DNA of 64,000 nt, taken from NCBI RefSeq assembly GCF_036203305.1, contig NZ_CP108131.1, positions 2,170,001 through 2,234,000 of the forward strand, read 5' to 3'. Both the position numbers and the translations under genes were made by a program. The notes under the pieces were generated by a model, which was given only the letters and a program-made list of their open reading frames with translations, searched no databases and was not told where the DNA came from. Within the stretch, counting starts at the first letter, position 1; the number at the start of each line of letters is the position of its first letter. Below are positions 34,206 to 44,169 of the stretch, in pieces. Source of the DNA: Streptomyces sp. NBC_00190. Its GTDB lineage: Bacteria; Actinomycetota; Actinomycetes; Streptomycetales; Streptomycetaceae.

Positions 34206-37178
34206 TCAGCGGTTCAGCGCTCGCAGCGCCTTACCGACGAGTAGCGCGCGGTCCGCGGGGGCCGGCAGGTGTTCCAGGCCGAAGCCGAGCAGTACGGTGT
34301 CACGCGTAGTGACCGCGGCATAGGACTTGTAGAGCTCTCCGGTCCGGGTCCAGTCGCCGGGAACTTCAGGGCTTCCCACAGGAGCGCCCTGGGCGGTCCA
34401 GGCGCCGAGGGAGGTCTCGAACCCCTCCACGGCCTGGTCCGCGCCGCCGACCTTCAGGCGTGCCTCGTCCGCGAAGACGCCGCGGCCGCCGGAGCCTCCG
34501 TCGGTGATGTAGGAGAGCGAGACCTCGACGGTCTTGCCCGCGTAGGCGCTCAGGTCGAAGGAGAGCTGCTTCCAGCCGCCGGAGGAGCCCGTGAAGCTGT
34601 TCCACGCGCCGCTGGTGCCCTTGGAGGTGCAGCTGCCGCCGTCCAGGGTGAGGTAATGGCGCAGGAACGGATGGCCGTTGACGAAGAATCCGGCCCCGCA
34701 CTCCTCGGGAACGGCCGTGCTGCTCAGGCCGCCCGCGTCCGGCAGGGTGGTCCAGTCGTCCCCGCCCACCGTGTGCGCCTCCAGCACGGCGTGGTCGTAG
34801 GCCTCCTCGGTGTTCCAGCTCAGCGCGAGCGCCAGCTGCGGCTTGTCGGCGGCGGTGACCTTGGTCAGGTCGACCGTGCGGACCAGCCGCTTCCAGTCGT
34901 CGTCCTCGTGGAGGGCCGAGGCCATCGAGGTGCCCGCGTAGGGGGCGTACGGGTTCACGATGCTGGTGAACTGGCCCGCCTGCGCGCTCTTGAACTGCGG
35001 GAACTGCGCAGGAGCCAGGGTCTCGGAGGTCACGGTGTAGGAGCCGGGGGCGTTCAGCGGGTTGCCCGCGGCGTCGCCGAGGCCGCCCTTCGCGCCGTTC
35101 AGCAGCCCTCCGCCGGTGAAGCCGGTGGCACCGGGGGTGCTGGTACGGCCGTACGCGCCGAGCCAGTACTGGCTGAAGTCGTTGGTCACGGCGCGGCCGA
35201 CCTGGGCGTTGCCGCCCGCCAGCTCACCGGCCTCGATCAGCTTGCCGCCCTCGTTCAGGAAGTCGCGCACCGCCAGCTGGGTGTCGCCGCCGGGCGTCTT
35301 GGCGCCGGTGTAGTGGACGGCCGTACCGAAGTGGGACAGCACGCCGAGGTGGTGCGGGACGCCCTGGGTGGCGACGTCCCAGACCGCGGCGGACCTGCCG
35401 TTGGCCCGCAGGGCGTCGACGTAGGCCTGGGCGTGCTGGGCCTTGGCGCCCTCCTCCGCGATCACCAGCACGTCCGCGCGCGGCCGCTCGGCCACCGTGT
35501 ACGTGAAGTGCTCGCTGGAGACCGTCTTGCCGGAGGAGCGGTCGCGGCCGGTGAACCAGACCTCGACCTTGTCGCCGGGCCTGGCGCCGTCCACCTTGGC
35601 CCGGTACTCGTCGAACCAGTTGTTGTCGTCGCCGCCGTAGACGTCGCCGCCCTTCCAGGCCTTGAGGTCCTCGTCGTGCGTGCGGCCGCCGTTGATCCTG
35701 AAGTTGAGCTCCTTGTCCTTCAGCGCCTTGCGGGCCGTGACGGCGACCGTCTGGTCCTCGCCGCGGGCGACGTAGGAGGTGGTGAAGGGGTCGAGCGTGA
35801 AGTCGGCGGCCTTCAGGCCCACGGAGGACGCCGGCCGGTCCGGGTGCGCGGCGCTCTCGCCGACCGAGAGGGCGAAGGAGACGTTCTTGGCGAACTCCGC
35901 CTGGATGAGCTTCTCGTCGTCCGGGAAGTTGAAGCCGGAGGCGCAGTCCTCGGGCTTCCACTGGTCGTTCGGGTCGCTCGCGGAGGCCGTCTGGCAGGTG
36001 GTCATCTCCGGCGTGAACATCATGACGCCGTTGACGTTGGAGGCGTGGCCGTCGGCCTCGCCGTTGGTGGTGTAGAGCTCGGAGGAGACCTGGGGGTAGT
36101 AGCCGGGGACGGCGGGGTTCTCCGGGGTGCCGGCGAGCGCCTTGTAGGCGATGTCGTCGGGGGTGGGGGTGGCCACCTGCCAGCCCACGCCGTAGAGCAG
36201 CAGCTCGGCGGCGGAGTGGTAGTTGACGGCGTACTCGAAGCCGATGCGCTTCTCGAAGGCGTCGAGGGCGGCGGTCTCGGGCTCGGAGGACGCCTTGGGG
36301 CCACGGTAGGTCTCGCTCGCCTGGCTGGGCGAGGAACCCTCGTTGTCGTAACCCCACTTGAAGGCGAAGTTCCGGTTGAGGTCGACCCCGTCGCCGGTGG
36401 TGATCTTGCCGTCGCCGTTGTTGTCGCGCAGGTTCTTGCGCCACAGCCGCTCGCCGCCGGGCGCGTGCGTGTAGTCGTACCCGTCGGGGTTGGCCGAGAG
36501 CAGGAACCACAGCTCCGTGGAGTCCACGAGGCTGGTGATGCGCGGGTCCTTGCCGTAGTTGTCGAGGGTGTGGTGCATCAGCCGCCGGGTCATCTCGGGG
36601 GTGATCCACTCACGGGCGTGCTGGTTGGACATGTAGAGCACGGACGGCTTGTCGCCGTCCTTGGTCTTCCTGGCGTTCTTGCTGACCTTGAGGGCGAGGA
36701 TGTCCTTGCCCTGGACGGTCTTGCCGATGGAGACGACCTTGGTGAGCGCCGGGTTCTGCTGGGCGGTCCGCAGGATCTCCTCCTGGAGGCCGCCCTTGCC
36801 GCTGTACGGGCGGAACACGCCGTCCCCGGCGGCCTTGGCTCGGGCCAGGCCCTCGGCCGGGACCTTGTGCTCGGTGAGCTTGACGCCCTGGGCGGTCAGC
36901 TCCCCGGCCTGGGCGCCGGTGAGGAAGAGCTCGACGCGGGCGGTGCCGGTCTGCGGGACCTGCTTGCCGAGCTCGTGGGCGTCCTGGCCGGCCGCGAGGA
37001 CGAGCGGGACCTGCTCCCGGGTGATGTCGGCGTCGTAGACCCGCACGTCGGCATCGGATGCGGCATCGGATGTGGCCATGGAACCCGGCTGGGCCTGCGC
37101 CGCGCCGGGCAGTACGGCAAGTGTGGTTCCGAAGACGAGTGCGCTTGCGGCGAGGATCGATCTCGCGCGGTGCCTCAT
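34206..37178 (-). CDS. Secreted M14 zinc carboxypeptidase, large multidomain form
   Basis: A 990-residue exported metallopeptidase. It has a signal peptide (residues 1-30, AQA site), a prodomain to about 115, and a catalytic domain with zinc ligands His187 and Glu190 (NQHARE) and His321 (VNYHSAAE); Glu391 in FTPEMTTC fits the general base. Within it DNNGDGKITTGD (252-263) fits a complete EF-hand-type calcium loop. The C-terminal 550 residues include a putative immune inhibitor A-like or beta-sandwich region with GWKQLSFDLSAYAGKTVEVSLSY. ATG 37178 has GGGGGGC upstream. Probable role: extracellular peptide trimming. It lies alone between terminators. Confidence 0.92.
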   Translation of the reverse strand: MRHRARSILAASALVFGTTLAVLPGAAQAQPGSMATSDAASDADVRVYDADITREQVPLVLAAGQDAHELGKQVPQTGTARVELFLTGAQAGELTAQGVKLTEHKVPAEGLARAKAAGDGVFRPYSGKGGLQEEILRTAQQNPALTKVVSIGKTVQGKDILALKVSKNARKTKDGDKPSVLYMSNQHAREWITPEMTRRLMHHTLDNYGKDPRITSLVDSTELWFLLSANPDGYDYTHAPGGERLWRKNLRDNNGDGKITTGDGVDLNRNFAFKWGYDNEGSSPSQASETYRGPKASSEPETAALDAFEKRIGFEYAVNYHSAAELLLYGVGWQVATPTPDDIAYKALAGTPENPAVPGYYPQVSSELYTTNGEADGHASNVNGVMMFTPEMTTCQTASASDPNDQWKPEDCASGFNFPDDEKLIQAEFAKNVSFALSVGESAAHPDRPASSVGLKAADFTLDPFTTSYVARGEDQTVAVTARKALKDKELNFRINGGRTHDEDLKAWKGGDVYGGDDNNWFDEYRAKVDGARPGDKVEVWFTGRDRSSGKTVSSEHFTYTVAERPRADVLVIAEEGAKAQHAQAYVDALRANGRSAAVWDVATQGVPHHLGVLSHFGTAVHYTGAKTPGGDTQLAVRDFLNEGGKLIEAGELAGGNAQVGRAVTNDFSQYWLGAYGRTSTPGATGFTGGGLLNGAKGGLGDAAGNPLNAPGSYTVTSETLAPAQFPQFKSAQAGQFTSIVNPYAPYAGTSMASALHEDDDWKRLVRTVDLTKVTAADKPQLALALSWNTEEAYDHAVLEAHTVGGDDWTTLPDAGGLSSTAVPEECGAGFFVNGHPFLRHYLTLDGGSCTSKGTSGAWNSFTGSSGGWKQLSFDLSAYAGKTVEVSLSYITDGGSGGRGVFADEARLKVGGADQAVEGFETSLGAWTAQGAPVGSPEVPGDWTRTGELYKSYAAVTTRDTVLLGFGLEHLPAPADRALLVGKALRALNR

Positions 37179-37264
37179 GTGCCCCCCTGGGCGTCGTCTG
37201 CCACGAAAGCGTTCGGACGCCAGCCTCAAGACCGGCCCATGCTCATGTCAATGGGGCCTACGGG

Positions 37265-37300
37265 AAAGGGACCCGCGCGGGTGATCGCGTGGGTCCCTTT
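37265..37300 (-). terminator. Terminator after whiA
   Basis: AAAGGGACCC/GGGTCCCTTT plus CGCG/CGCG separated by one mismatch, with a GGTGAT loop, starting 18 bp after the whiA stop. It closes the uvrC-rapZ-yvcK-whiA unit. Confidence 0.8.
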
Positions 37301-37317
37301 GACGTACGGCTTCTCGA

Positions 37318-38313
37318 CTAACCGGCCATGTTGTCGGCCATCTCCTCGCTGAGGTCGAGGTTGGACTCCGTACCCGGGATGCCGAGGTCCTGGGCCCGCT
37401 TGTCGGCCATCGCCAGCAGACGGCGGATCCGGCCCGCGACGGCGTCCTTGGTCAGCGGCGGGTCGGCGAGCGCGCCGAGCTCCTCCAGGGAGGCCTGCTT
37501 GTGCTCCATGCGCAGCCGGCCGGCCGCGGCGAGGTGCTCGGGGACCTCCTCGCCGAGGATCTCCAGCGCGCGCTGGACGCGGGCTCCGGCGGCCACCGCG
37601 GCCCGCGCCGAGCGGCGCAGGTTGGCGTCGTCGAAGTTGGCGAGGCGGTTGGCGGTGGCGCGCACCTCGCGCCGCATCCGCCGCTCCTCCCAGGCCAGCA
37701 CCGACTCGTGCGCGCCGAGCCGGGTCAGCAGCGCGCCGATCGCGTCGCCGTCACGGACCACGACCCGGTCGACTCCGCGTACCTCGCGCGCCTTGGCGGC
37801 GATGGAGAGCCTGCGGGCGGCGCCCACCAGGGCCAGGGCGGCCTCCGGACCGGGGCAGGTGACCTCCAGGGAGGAGGACCGGCCCGGCTCGGTCAGCGAG
37901 CCGTGGGCCAGGAAGGCGCCGCGCCAGGCCGCCTCGGCGTCGCAGGTGGCACCGGAGACCACCTGGGGCGGGAGACCCCGGATGGGCCGTCCGCGGCCGT
38001 CCACGAGGCCCGTCTGGCGCGCCAGCTGGTCGCCGCCGGCCACGACCCGGACCACGTAGCGGCTGCCGCGGCGCAGTCCGCCCGGAGCCATGACCACCAG
38101 GTCCGAGGAGTGGCCGAAGATCTCCAGGATGTCCTTGCGCAGCCGGCGGGCGGCGATCCCGGTGTCCAGCTCCGCCTCGATGACGATGCGGCCGCTCACC
38201 AGGTGCAGCCCGCCCGCGAACCGAAGGATCGCCGAGACCTCCGCCTTCCTGCAGCAGGTCCGGGTGACGGGGAGGCGGGAGATCTCATCCTTCACCGCGG
38301 GCGTCATCGCCAT
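37318..38313 (-). CDS. whiA: Sporulation regulator WhiA
   Basis: A 331-residue DNA-binding protein that activates and represses sporulation and division genes together with WhiB in Streptomyces. The N-terminal domain (residues about 20-220) has the LAGLIDADG homing-endonuclease fold without nuclease motifs, and the C-terminal HTH is around [29 protein letters not shown]. The start shown gives MAMTPAVK and overlaps yvcK by 10 nt. The ATG at 38307 forms an exact ATGA overlap with the yvcK stop and is an equally good choice. Confidence 0.97.
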   Translation of the reverse strand: MAMTPAVKDEISRLPVTRTCCRKAEVSAILRFAGGLHLVSGRIVIEAELDTGIAARRLRKDILEIFGHSSDLVVMAPGGLRRGSRYVVRVVAGGDQLARQTGLVDGRGRPIRGLPPQVVSGATCDAEAAWRGAFLAHGSLTEPGRSSSLEVTCPGPEAALALVGAARRLSIAAKAREVRGVDRVVVRDGDAIGALLTRLGAHESVLAWEERRMRREVRATANRLANFDDANLRRSARAAVAAGARVQRALEILGEEVPEHLAAAGRLRMEHKQASLEELGALADPPLTKDAVAGRIRRLLAMADKRAQDLGIPGTESNLDLSEEMADNMAG

Positions 38314-39359
38314 GGGCCGATCCTTCCATGCATCCGAAAAATACGGTCGTACGCGGCGGCGAGCAGCTCCGGATCATGCTTCGGAGAGCCGTCTTCCCTG
38401 GCCACCGGCGCCAGCTCGACCGCGGCACCGAACCGTTTTGCGGCATCGGCCAGGGACTCGCGGTCGGGCACGGCGGCCTCGTCGGCCAGCACCACGTCCA
38501 GGGCGAGTTTAGGGGCGTGTCGGGCCAAAACCTCCAAATGACGCTGCGGAGAGAAGCCCTCTGTTTCGCCGGGCTGCGGCGCGAGGTTCAGCGAGAGGAC
38601 CCTGCGGGCCTTCGTTTCGACCAGTGCGTCCAGCAGTTCCGGCACCAGCAGGTGGGGAATCACGGAGGAGAACCAGGACCCCGGACCGAGCACCACCCAG
38701 TCGGCGTCCAGGACGGCCGCGACGGCCTCCGGCACGGCCGGCGGGTCGCCGGGCACGACCTGCACGGAGAGCACCTCGCCGGGGGTGAGGGCGACGGTGG
38801 CCTGCCCGCGGACGGTGTCGACGTCCTCGGGGCGCGCCGGGTCGTGGCCCCTGACCAGGGCCTGGAGCTCCAGCGGCACGGCCGACATCGGCAGGACGCG
38901 GCCTTGCGCGCCGAGCAGCTTGCCGACCAGGTCGAGGGCCTGGACGGGGTCGCCGAGCTGTTCCCACAGGGCGACGATCAGCAGGTTGCCGACGGCGTGC
39001 CCGTGCAGGTCGCCCTCGGACTGGAAGCGGTGCTGGATGACGCGGGCCCAGGTCTGGCCCCAGTCGTCGTCCCCGCACAGCGCGGCCAGCGCCTTGCGCA
39101 GGTCGCCGGGCGGCAGCACGCCGAGCTCCTCCCGGAGCCGGCCGCTGGATCCGCCGTCGTCGGCGACGGTGACCACGGCGGTGAGGTCACCGGTGATCCG
39201 GCGCAGGGCTGCGAGGGAGGCCGACAGGCCCTGGCCGCCGCCCAGCGCGACCACCTTGGGCGCGGTGCCGCGCCGTCGGCCGGAACGGCGTGCACCGTCC
39301 TCGCCCCGGGAGGGGGCAAGGCGGCGCAGGCGGCTCAGCCGCGGGGTCCGTGCGGTCAC
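38304..39359 (-). CDS. yvcK: YvcK/CofD-like protein, UDP-sugar-binding growth regulator
   Basis: A 351-residue member of the YvcK (GlmR) family, which in Firmicutes and mycobacteria binds UDP-GlcNAc and governs carbon flow to the cell wall. An Arg-rich N-terminal stretch of about 33 residues precedes the core [17 protein letters not shown], with [29 protein letters not shown] and [16 protein letters not shown] also conserved. GTG 39359 overlaps the rapZ stop as GTGA. The rapZ-yvcK-whiA order is conserved across Gram-positive bacteria. Confidence 0.93.
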   Translation of the reverse strand: MTARTPRLSRLRRLAPSRGEDGARRSGRRRGTAPKVVALGGGQGLSASLAALRRITGDLTAVVTVADDGGSSGRLREELGVLPPGDLRKALAALCGDDDWGQTWARVIQHRFQSEGDLHGHAVGNLLIVALWEQLGDPVQALDLVGKLLGAQGRVLPMSAVPLELQALVRGHDPARPEDVDTVRGQATVALTPGEVLSVQVVPGDPPAVPEAVAAVLDADWVVLGPGSWFSSVIPHLLVPELLDALVETKARRVLSLNLAPQPGETEGFSPQRHLEVLARHAPKLALDVVLADEAAVPDRESLADAAKRFGAAVELAPVAREDGSPKHDPELLAAAYDRIFRMHGRIGPWR

Positions 39360-40303
39360 TCGCGCCCCATGTCCCGGTGGACTACGACGGTCTCGACTCC
39401 CTCGGAGGCGAGGCGGGCGGCGAGCTTCTCGGACATGGCCACGCTGCGGTGCTTGCCGCCCGTGCACCCGACCGCGATGGTCACGTACCTCTTGCCCTCG
39501 CGGCGGTAGCCGGTGGCGATGAGCTGGAGCAGCTCGGTGTAGCGGTCGAGGAACTCCTTGGCGCCGGGCTGGCTGAAGACGTACCCCGACACCTCCTCGT
39601 TGAGCCCGGTGAAGGGGCGCAGCTCCGGCACCCAGTGCGGGTTGGGGATGAAGCGGCAGTCGACGACGAGGTCGGCGTCGACGGGGAGGCCGTACTTGTA
39701 GCCGAAGGACATGACGGTGGCCCGCAGCTCGGGCTCCTCGTCCCCGGCGAACTGCGCGTCCATCTTGGCGCGCAGCTCGTGCACGTTCAGGCTGGAGGTG
39801 TCGATCACCAGGTCGGCGTCGCCGCGCAGCTCGCGCAGCAGGTCGCGCTCGGCGGCGATGCCGTCGGTGATGCGCCCGTCGCCCTGGAGCGGGTGCGGGC
39901 GGCGGACCGATTCGAAGCGGCGGACCAGCGCGTCGTCGGAGGACTCCAGGAAGACGATGCGGCGGGTGACGCCCTTGCTGTCGAGGTCGGCGAGGGACTC
40001 GCGCAGGGCGTCGAAGAACTGGCGGCCGCGGACGTCGACGACGACGGCGATGCGCGCCACGTTGCCCTGGGAGCGGGCGCCGAGCTCCACCATGGTGGGG
40101 ATCAGCGCGGGCGGAAGGTTGTCGACGACGAACCAGCCGAGGTCCTCCAGACACTTGGCCGCCGTACTGCGGCCGGCCCCGGACATGCCGGAGATGATCA
40201 CCAGCTCGGGGATGGCCGCCTCGGCGGTCTCGCCGGGCTCCACTGTCGTGCCCGTACTCACCTGTGCTCCGTCTCGGTCGTGCGCGGTCTCGTGCTCGGT
40301 CAT
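39356..40303 (-). CDS. rapZ: RapZ-family nucleotide-binding protein (YvcJ type)
   Basis: A 315-residue P-loop protein with an extra 30-residue acidic N-terminus. Walker A is GMSGAGRSTAAK, followed by DLGWFVVDNLPPALI; the C-terminal domain has VDCRFIPNPHWVPELRPFTG and GCTGGKHRSVAMSEKLA. In enterobacteria RapZ controls glmS RNA; the actinobacterial role is not known. I chose ATG 40303, which has GGGGGA upstream. A longer upstream frame would only translate a palindromic repeat. Confidence 0.92.
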   Translation of the reverse strand: MTEHETAHDRDGAQVSTGTTVEPGETAEAAIPELVIISGMSGAGRSTAAKCLEDLGWFVVDNLPPALIPTMVELGARSQGNVARIAVVVDVRGRQFFDALRESLADLDSKGVTRRIVFLESSDDALVRRFESVRRPHPLQGDGRITDGIAAERDLLRELRGDADLVIDTSSLNVHELRAKMDAQFAGDEEPELRATVMSFGYKYGLPVDADLVVDCRFIPNPHWVPELRPFTGLNEEVSGYVFSQPGAKEFLDRYTELLQLIATGYRREGKRYVTIAVGCTGGKHRSVAMSEKLAARLASEGVETVVVHRDMGRE

Positions 40304-40332
40304 TGCTCGGTCCCCCGTTCGGACGATGTTCC

Positions 40333-40385
40333 CCCAGCTGACGCTGGGAGGTGCCCCCACCCAGCTACCGCTGGGAGGAGCCCCC
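40333..40385. repeat. Two tandem copies of a 26-bp palindromic repeat at the uvrC/rapZ junction
   Basis: Copies at 40333-40358 and 40360-40385, each CCCAGCTNNCGCTGGG followed by AGGNGCCCCC. Each begins with a CCCAGC/GCTGGG hairpin. Similar elements are scattered through Streptomyces genomes. The second copy also encodes the last residues of UvrC (AGGGSSQR). Confidence 0.75.
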
Positions 40386-42365
40386 GCCCGCGGGGGCGGG
40401 GTTCTCATCCTCAATGATCTCTCCTGTGGCCGTGTTGACGGCAGGACCAGCGGGAACCGCCCGGGCGAGGGCCGCGGCCACGGTCTCCGCCGTCTTGCGG
40501 CCTATGCCGGGGACCTCGCAGATCTGGTCGATTGTCGCCTGTCTCAGCTTCTTCACCGAACCGAAGTGTTTGACCAGGGCCTGCTTGCGCGTCTCGCCCA
40601 GCCCGGGCACCTCGTCCAGCGGGCCCGCCTTGAGCCGCTTTCCGCGCTTGTTGCGCTGGTACTGGATGGCGAACCGGTGGGCTTCGTCACGTACCCGCTG
40701 GAGCAGGTAGAGGCCCTCGCTGGTGCGGGGCAGCACCACCGGGTCGTCCTCGCCGGGCAGCCAGACCTCCTCCAGCCGCTTGGCCAGGCCGCACACGGCC
40801 ACGTCGTCGACCCCGAGCTCCTCCAGGGCCCGCTTGGCGGCGGCGACCTGCGGCTGCCCGCCGTCGACCACGACGAGCTGCGGCGGGTACGCGAAGCGCC
40901 TGGGCCGCCCGTCCTCGTCGGGCGACGCGCCGTCGCCCTCCTCCGGTTCCCACTCCCCGGTCTTCAGCTTCTCCTGGAGGTAGCGGCGGAAGCGCCGGGA
41001 GACGACCTCGTGCATGGAGCGGACGTCGTCCTGCCCCTCGAAGGATTTGATCTGGAAGCGCCGGTACTCGCTCTTCCTCGCCAGCCCGTCCTCGAAGACG
41101 ACCATGGAGGCGACCACGTCGTCGCCCTGGAGGTGCGAGATGTCGAAGCACTCGATGCGCAGCGGCGCGCTGTCCAGCTCCAGGGCCTCGGCGATCTCCT
41201 CCAGGGCCCGGGAGCGGGTGGTCAGGTCGCTGGCGCGCTTGGTCTTGTGCAGGGCGAGGGACTGCTGCGCGTTGCGGTGGACGGTCTCCATGAGGGCCTT
41301 CTTGTCGCCGCGCTGCGGTATGCGCAGGCTGACCTGCGACCCGCGCCGCTCGGCGAGCCACTGGCTCAGCGTGGGCGTGTCCTCGGGGAGCGCCGGGACG
41401 AGCACCTCCTTGGGGACGGCCTCGCCCTTCTCCTCCCCGTACAGCTGCTGGAGGGCGTGCTCGACGAGTCCGGCGGTGTCGACGGCCTCGACCTTGTCGG
41501 TGACCCAGCCGCGCTGGCCGCGGACCCTGCCGCCGCGTACGTGGAAGATCTGCACGGCGGCTTCGAGCTCGTCCTCGGCGACCGCGATGAGGTCGGCGTC
41601 GGTGGCGTCGGCGAGGACGACCGCATTCTTCTCCATGGCGCGGCGCAGCGCCCCGATGTCGTCGCGCAGCCGGGCAGCCTTCTCGTACTCCATCTCCTCG
41701 GCGGCCTCGTGCATCTCCTGCTCCAGGCGGGAGAGGTACGTCCCGGTCCGGCCGGCCATGAAGTCGCAGAAGTCCTCGGCCAGTTCGCGGTGCTCCTCGG
41801 GGGTGACCCGGCCGACGCAGGGCGCGGAGCACTTGCCGATGTAGCCGAGCAGGCAGGGCCGGCCGATCTGCGCGGAGCGCTTGAACACTCCCGCGGAGCA
41901 GGTCCGTACCGGGAACACGCGGAGCATCAGGTCGACGGTCTCGCGGATGGCCCAGGCGTGCCCGTACGGACCGAAGTAGCGCACGCCCTTCTTCTTCGGC
42001 CCGCGCATGACCTGGACCCGCGGGTACTCCTCGTCGAGGGTGACGGCGAGGGAGGGGTAGCTCTTGTCGTCGCGGTACTTGACGTTGAACCGCGGGTCGT
42101 ACTCCTTGATCCAGGAGTACTCCAGTTGGAGCGCCTCGACCTCGGTGGAGACGACCGTCCACTCGACGGAGGCGGCGGTGGTCACCATGGTGGCGGTACG
42201 GGGGTGCAGCCCGGCGAGGTCCTGGAAGTAACTGGCCAGGCGCTGGCGCAGGCTCTTGGCCTTCCCGACGTAGATCACCCGGCGGTGCTCGTCGCGGAAT
42301 CTGTAGACCCCCGGGGAGTCGGGGATCTGTCCCGGCTTGGGGCGGTAGCTGGAAGGGTCGGCCAT
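40365..42365 (-). CDS. uvrC: Excinuclease ABC subunit C
   Basis: A 666-residue nuclease that makes both incisions in nucleotide-excision repair. The GIY-YIG domain ([30 protein letters not shown]) is N-terminal, a UVR motif near 205-240 ([20 protein letters not shown]) binds UvrB, the RNase H-like domain follows ([21 protein letters not shown]), and two helix-hairpin-helix units end the protein. I chose ATG 42365 with AGGGTGG upstream. The last residues come from a palindromic repeat. It heads uvrC-rapZ-yvcK-whiA. Confidence 0.97.
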   Translation of the reverse strand: MADPSSYRPKPGQIPDSPGVYRFRDEHRRVIYVGKAKSLRQRLASYFQDLAGLHPRTATMVTTAASVEWTVVSTEVEALQLEYSWIKEYDPRFNVKYRDDKSYPSLAVTLDEEYPRVQVMRGPKKKGVRYFGPYGHAWAIRETVDLMLRVFPVRTCSAGVFKRSAQIGRPCLLGYIGKCSAPCVGRVTPEEHRELAEDFCDFMAGRTGTYLSRLEQEMHEAAEEMEYEKAARLRDDIGALRRAMEKNAVVLADATDADLIAVAEDELEAAVQIFHVRGGRVRGQRGWVTDKVEAVDTAGLVEHALQQLYGEEKGEAVPKEVLVPALPEDTPTLSQWLAERRGSQVSLRIPQRGDKKALMETVHRNAQQSLALHKTKRASDLTTRSRALEEIAEALELDSAPLRIECFDISHLQGDDVVASMVVFEDGLARKSEYRRFQIKSFEGQDDVRSMHEVVSRRFRRYLQEKLKTGEWEPEEGDGASPDEDGRPRRFAYPPQLVVVDGGQPQVAAAKRALEELGVDDVAVCGLAKRLEEVWLPGEDDPVVLPRTSEGLYLLQRVRDEAHRFAIQYQRNKRGKRLKAGPLDEVPGLGETRKQALVKHFGSVKKLRQATIDQICEVPGIGRKTAETVAAALARAVPAGPAVNTATGEIIEDENPAPAGGGSSQR

Positions 42366-42450
42366 GCCAACCACCCTACTGGCGCGGGCTGACAACGGAC
42401 CGTACCCGTCGCCTCCGGCCGGGGCCCGGGCGGTCCGCGCCGCGGGGCCT

Positions 42451-42481
42451 GGCCCCTGGCCTCCGGCGGAAGCCAGGGGCC
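42451..42481 (-). terminator. Terminator between the C39-like protease operon and uvrC
   Basis: Stem GGCCCCTGGC / GCCAGGGGCC with an 11-nt loop, 15 bp after the stop of the anchored protein gene. Confidence 0.75.
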
Positions 42482-42495
42482 TGCGGGCGCGGGGG

Positions 42496-43302
42496 CTACG
42501 CCTCGGCGGCGACGCGGCGGCGGCGCAGGGCCAGCGCCCCGGCCCCGCCCAGCACGATCGCCCCGGCGGCCGCGGCCGTCAGCGTCAGCGTCGCCGTCGC
42601 CGTCCGCGTCGCGTCGGGCTCCGGGGAAGCCGCGAAACCACCGGCCCCGCCCCCCTTGGCATAGGCCGAGCCGGGGAGCTTGTCCCCGTACGCCTCGGCG
42701 ACCCGAGCCCGGTACGCGCCCAGGCTCGTCCCCCCGGCGCCCACGGCCCGCACCGCGTCCTCGTCCAGCGGCAGCACCCTGCTGCCCCCGGCCACGTACC
42801 AGGCGTCGATCTGCGGCTCCCGGAACACGGTCCCTCCGGGCAGCTTCGCGGCGCCCAGCTGCGCGTAGCGGAATTCGTCGTCGCCGGTGGCGATGTTCAC
42901 GACCTGCCAGCCGGCCTCCGTCCGCGCGGTCCACAGCGCGGCCTGCTGCCCGTCGGAGGAGACCGCCTTGCTGGCGAGGAACTCCAGGCGGGCGACGGGC
43001 GCCCCCGCCTTGCCCGCGACGAACTCCGGGGAGAGGTAGCTGACCGGTATCGCCTCCCCCTCTATCCGGGGCTGCGCGGCTGCCGGCGAGACCTTGCCCT
43101 CCCGGGCGAAGAAGCGGGAGAGCGTGGCCGTGCTGTCGGGGGCGGCGGCCACCTGCGCGGCGGCCGCCCGGTTCTCGGCCGTGGCGGCCTGGGGCTGCGG
43201 CACGGGGGCGGCGACGGCCTGCGGGGCGAGGCCGAGGAGGGCGGTGGCCGCGAGGACCACGGTGGCGGCGGTGGCGGTGGCGCGCAGGGTCATGGCGCTC
43301 AC
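42496..43302 (-). CDS. Exported membrane-anchored protein, coupled to the C39-like protease
   Basis: A 268-residue protein of unknown function. It has a signal peptide (hydrophobic run ending [10 protein letters not shown]), an extracytoplasmic domain (about 35-225) containing [21 protein letters not shown] and [25 protein letters not shown], a Thr/Ala-rich stalk, and a C-terminal helix followed by RRRRV. This resembles a cell-surface anchor but has no LPxTG or LAxTG box. GTG 43302 overlaps the protease stop as GTGA (43299-43302), so the two are made together. It may be a substrate, inhibitor or receptor for the protease. Confidence 0.75.
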   Translation of the reverse strand: MSAMTLRATATAATVVLAATALLGLAPQAVAAPVPQPQAATAENRAAAAQVAAAPDSTATLSRFFAREGKVSPAAAQPRIEGEAIPVSYLSPEFVAGKAGAPVARLEFLASKAVSSDGQQAALWTARTEAGWQVVNIATGDDEFRYAQLGAAKLPGGTVFREPQIDAWYVAGGSRVLPLDEDAVRAVGAGGTSLGAYRARVAEAYGDKLPGSAYAKGGGAGGFAASPEPDATRTATATLTLTAAAAGAIVLGGAGALALRRRRVAAEA

Positions 43303-43940
43303 GCCCCGATCCGGTAGAGGGAGTGGGTCCAGGAGAAGGTGCTGTTGTCCACGTACCAGGCGTGCGAGGCCCAGTTGTAGCGGTCGCTTGAGGGCCACGG
43401 GTCGCCCCAGTAGACCCAGCTGCTGGCGGTGTCGTAGCCGTAGATCACGTGCATGTGGCCACCTCCGCCCGACCACTGGATCCGGGTCTCGATCGGCCGG
43501 TTGGCGTTGATCTCGGTCTGGACGGTGGAGTACTGGAGCCAGCCGGTCACGTACGAGCCGGGGCTGATGCCCGCCCAGCGCAGCCCGGTCTGGACGTTGC
43601 CGAGGGTGGCCTGGTTGTTGGGGCAGTCGTAGCCCTGCTGGCGGTTGAAGGCGGCATTGCAGAACTGGTTCTGGCTGTAGTTGCGGCCGAACCAGGTGGC
43701 GATGGTGTTGCCGCCCGCGGCCCAGCACCAGTTGGTCTTCTCCTGCGCCTGCATGGTGATGTTCAGGCGCTTGTACGCGAGGGCGGCGCTTTCGGCCGGG
43801 GCGGCGGCGGTACCGGCGGCGGCGCTGGTACCGGCAGCGGTGGTATCGGCGGCGGCGGCGGTGCCGGCACCGAGGGACAGGGCGAGGAGCAGGGCGGAGA
43901 TGACGGCGGCTGGGGAATGCCGCCGGATTCTGTTGCGCAT
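43299..43940 (-). CDS. Secreted papain-like (C39/C70-type) cysteine protease
   Basis: A 213-residue exported protein. It has a signal peptide (residues about 12-31), an Ala-rich linker, and a papain-like domain starting LNITMQAQEKTNWCWAAGGN. Cys72 is the likely nucleophile with an upstream Gln for the oxyanion hole, His162 or His164 in GGGHMHVIYGYD the base, and Asp180 in YWGDPWP the third residue. Three more cysteines may form disulfides. It is divergent from an HTH regulator, and the partner anchored protein is translationally coupled. The target is unknown; peptidase or transglutaminase-like chemistry are both possible. Confidence 0.82.
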   Translation of the reverse strand: MRNRIRRHSPAAVISALLLALSLGAGTAAAADTTAAGTSAAAGTAAAPAESAALAYKRLNITMQAQEKTNWCWAAGGNTIATWFGRNYSQNQFCNAAFNRQQGYDCPNNQATLGNVQTGLRWAGISPGSYVTGWLQYSTVQTEINANRPIETRIQWSGGGGHMHVIYGYDTASSWVYWGDPWPSSDRYNWASHAWYVDNSTFSWTHSLYRIGA

Positions 43941-44056
43941 CGCGTTCCTCCCGAGGCGGGGATGTGGGGGTGGAGGAGCGCGTCCGGACGCTGTGGAGGA
44001 GCATCAGGGTGTTGTCCGGATCAGGTCAACCCGCTTCAATACGCGGTGACACCGCC

Positions 44057-44157
44057 GTGTGAACGGTGGGGCTGCGGTGTGAATGGTGACTGTCGTTTCA
44101 TCTGGTCCGGCAGAGCCGCCGACGCGATCCACGGTGCCCGCGCGCGTGAACGTTCAC
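44057..44157. promoter_or_regulatory. GTGAA-containing operator cluster upstream of the HTH regulator
   Basis: Direct repeats GTGTGAACGGTG (44057-44068) and GTGTGAATGGTG (44077-44088) are exactly 20 bp apart. A perfect palindrome GTGAACGTTCAC (44146-44157) lies next to the ribosome binding site of the regulator gene. The region is shared with the divergent protease operon. Confidence 0.5.
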
Positions 44158-44169
44158 AGAGGAGGCGCC

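Noticed and set aside
40304..40414. Longer N-terminus for RapZ starting near 40414
   Set aside because: The extra residues are a translation of the palindromic repeat, while ATG 40303 has a good ribosome binding site.
42496..42620. Sortase signal in the anchored protein
   Set aside because: The C-terminus has a helix and basic tail, but no LPxTG or LAxTG motif precedes it.
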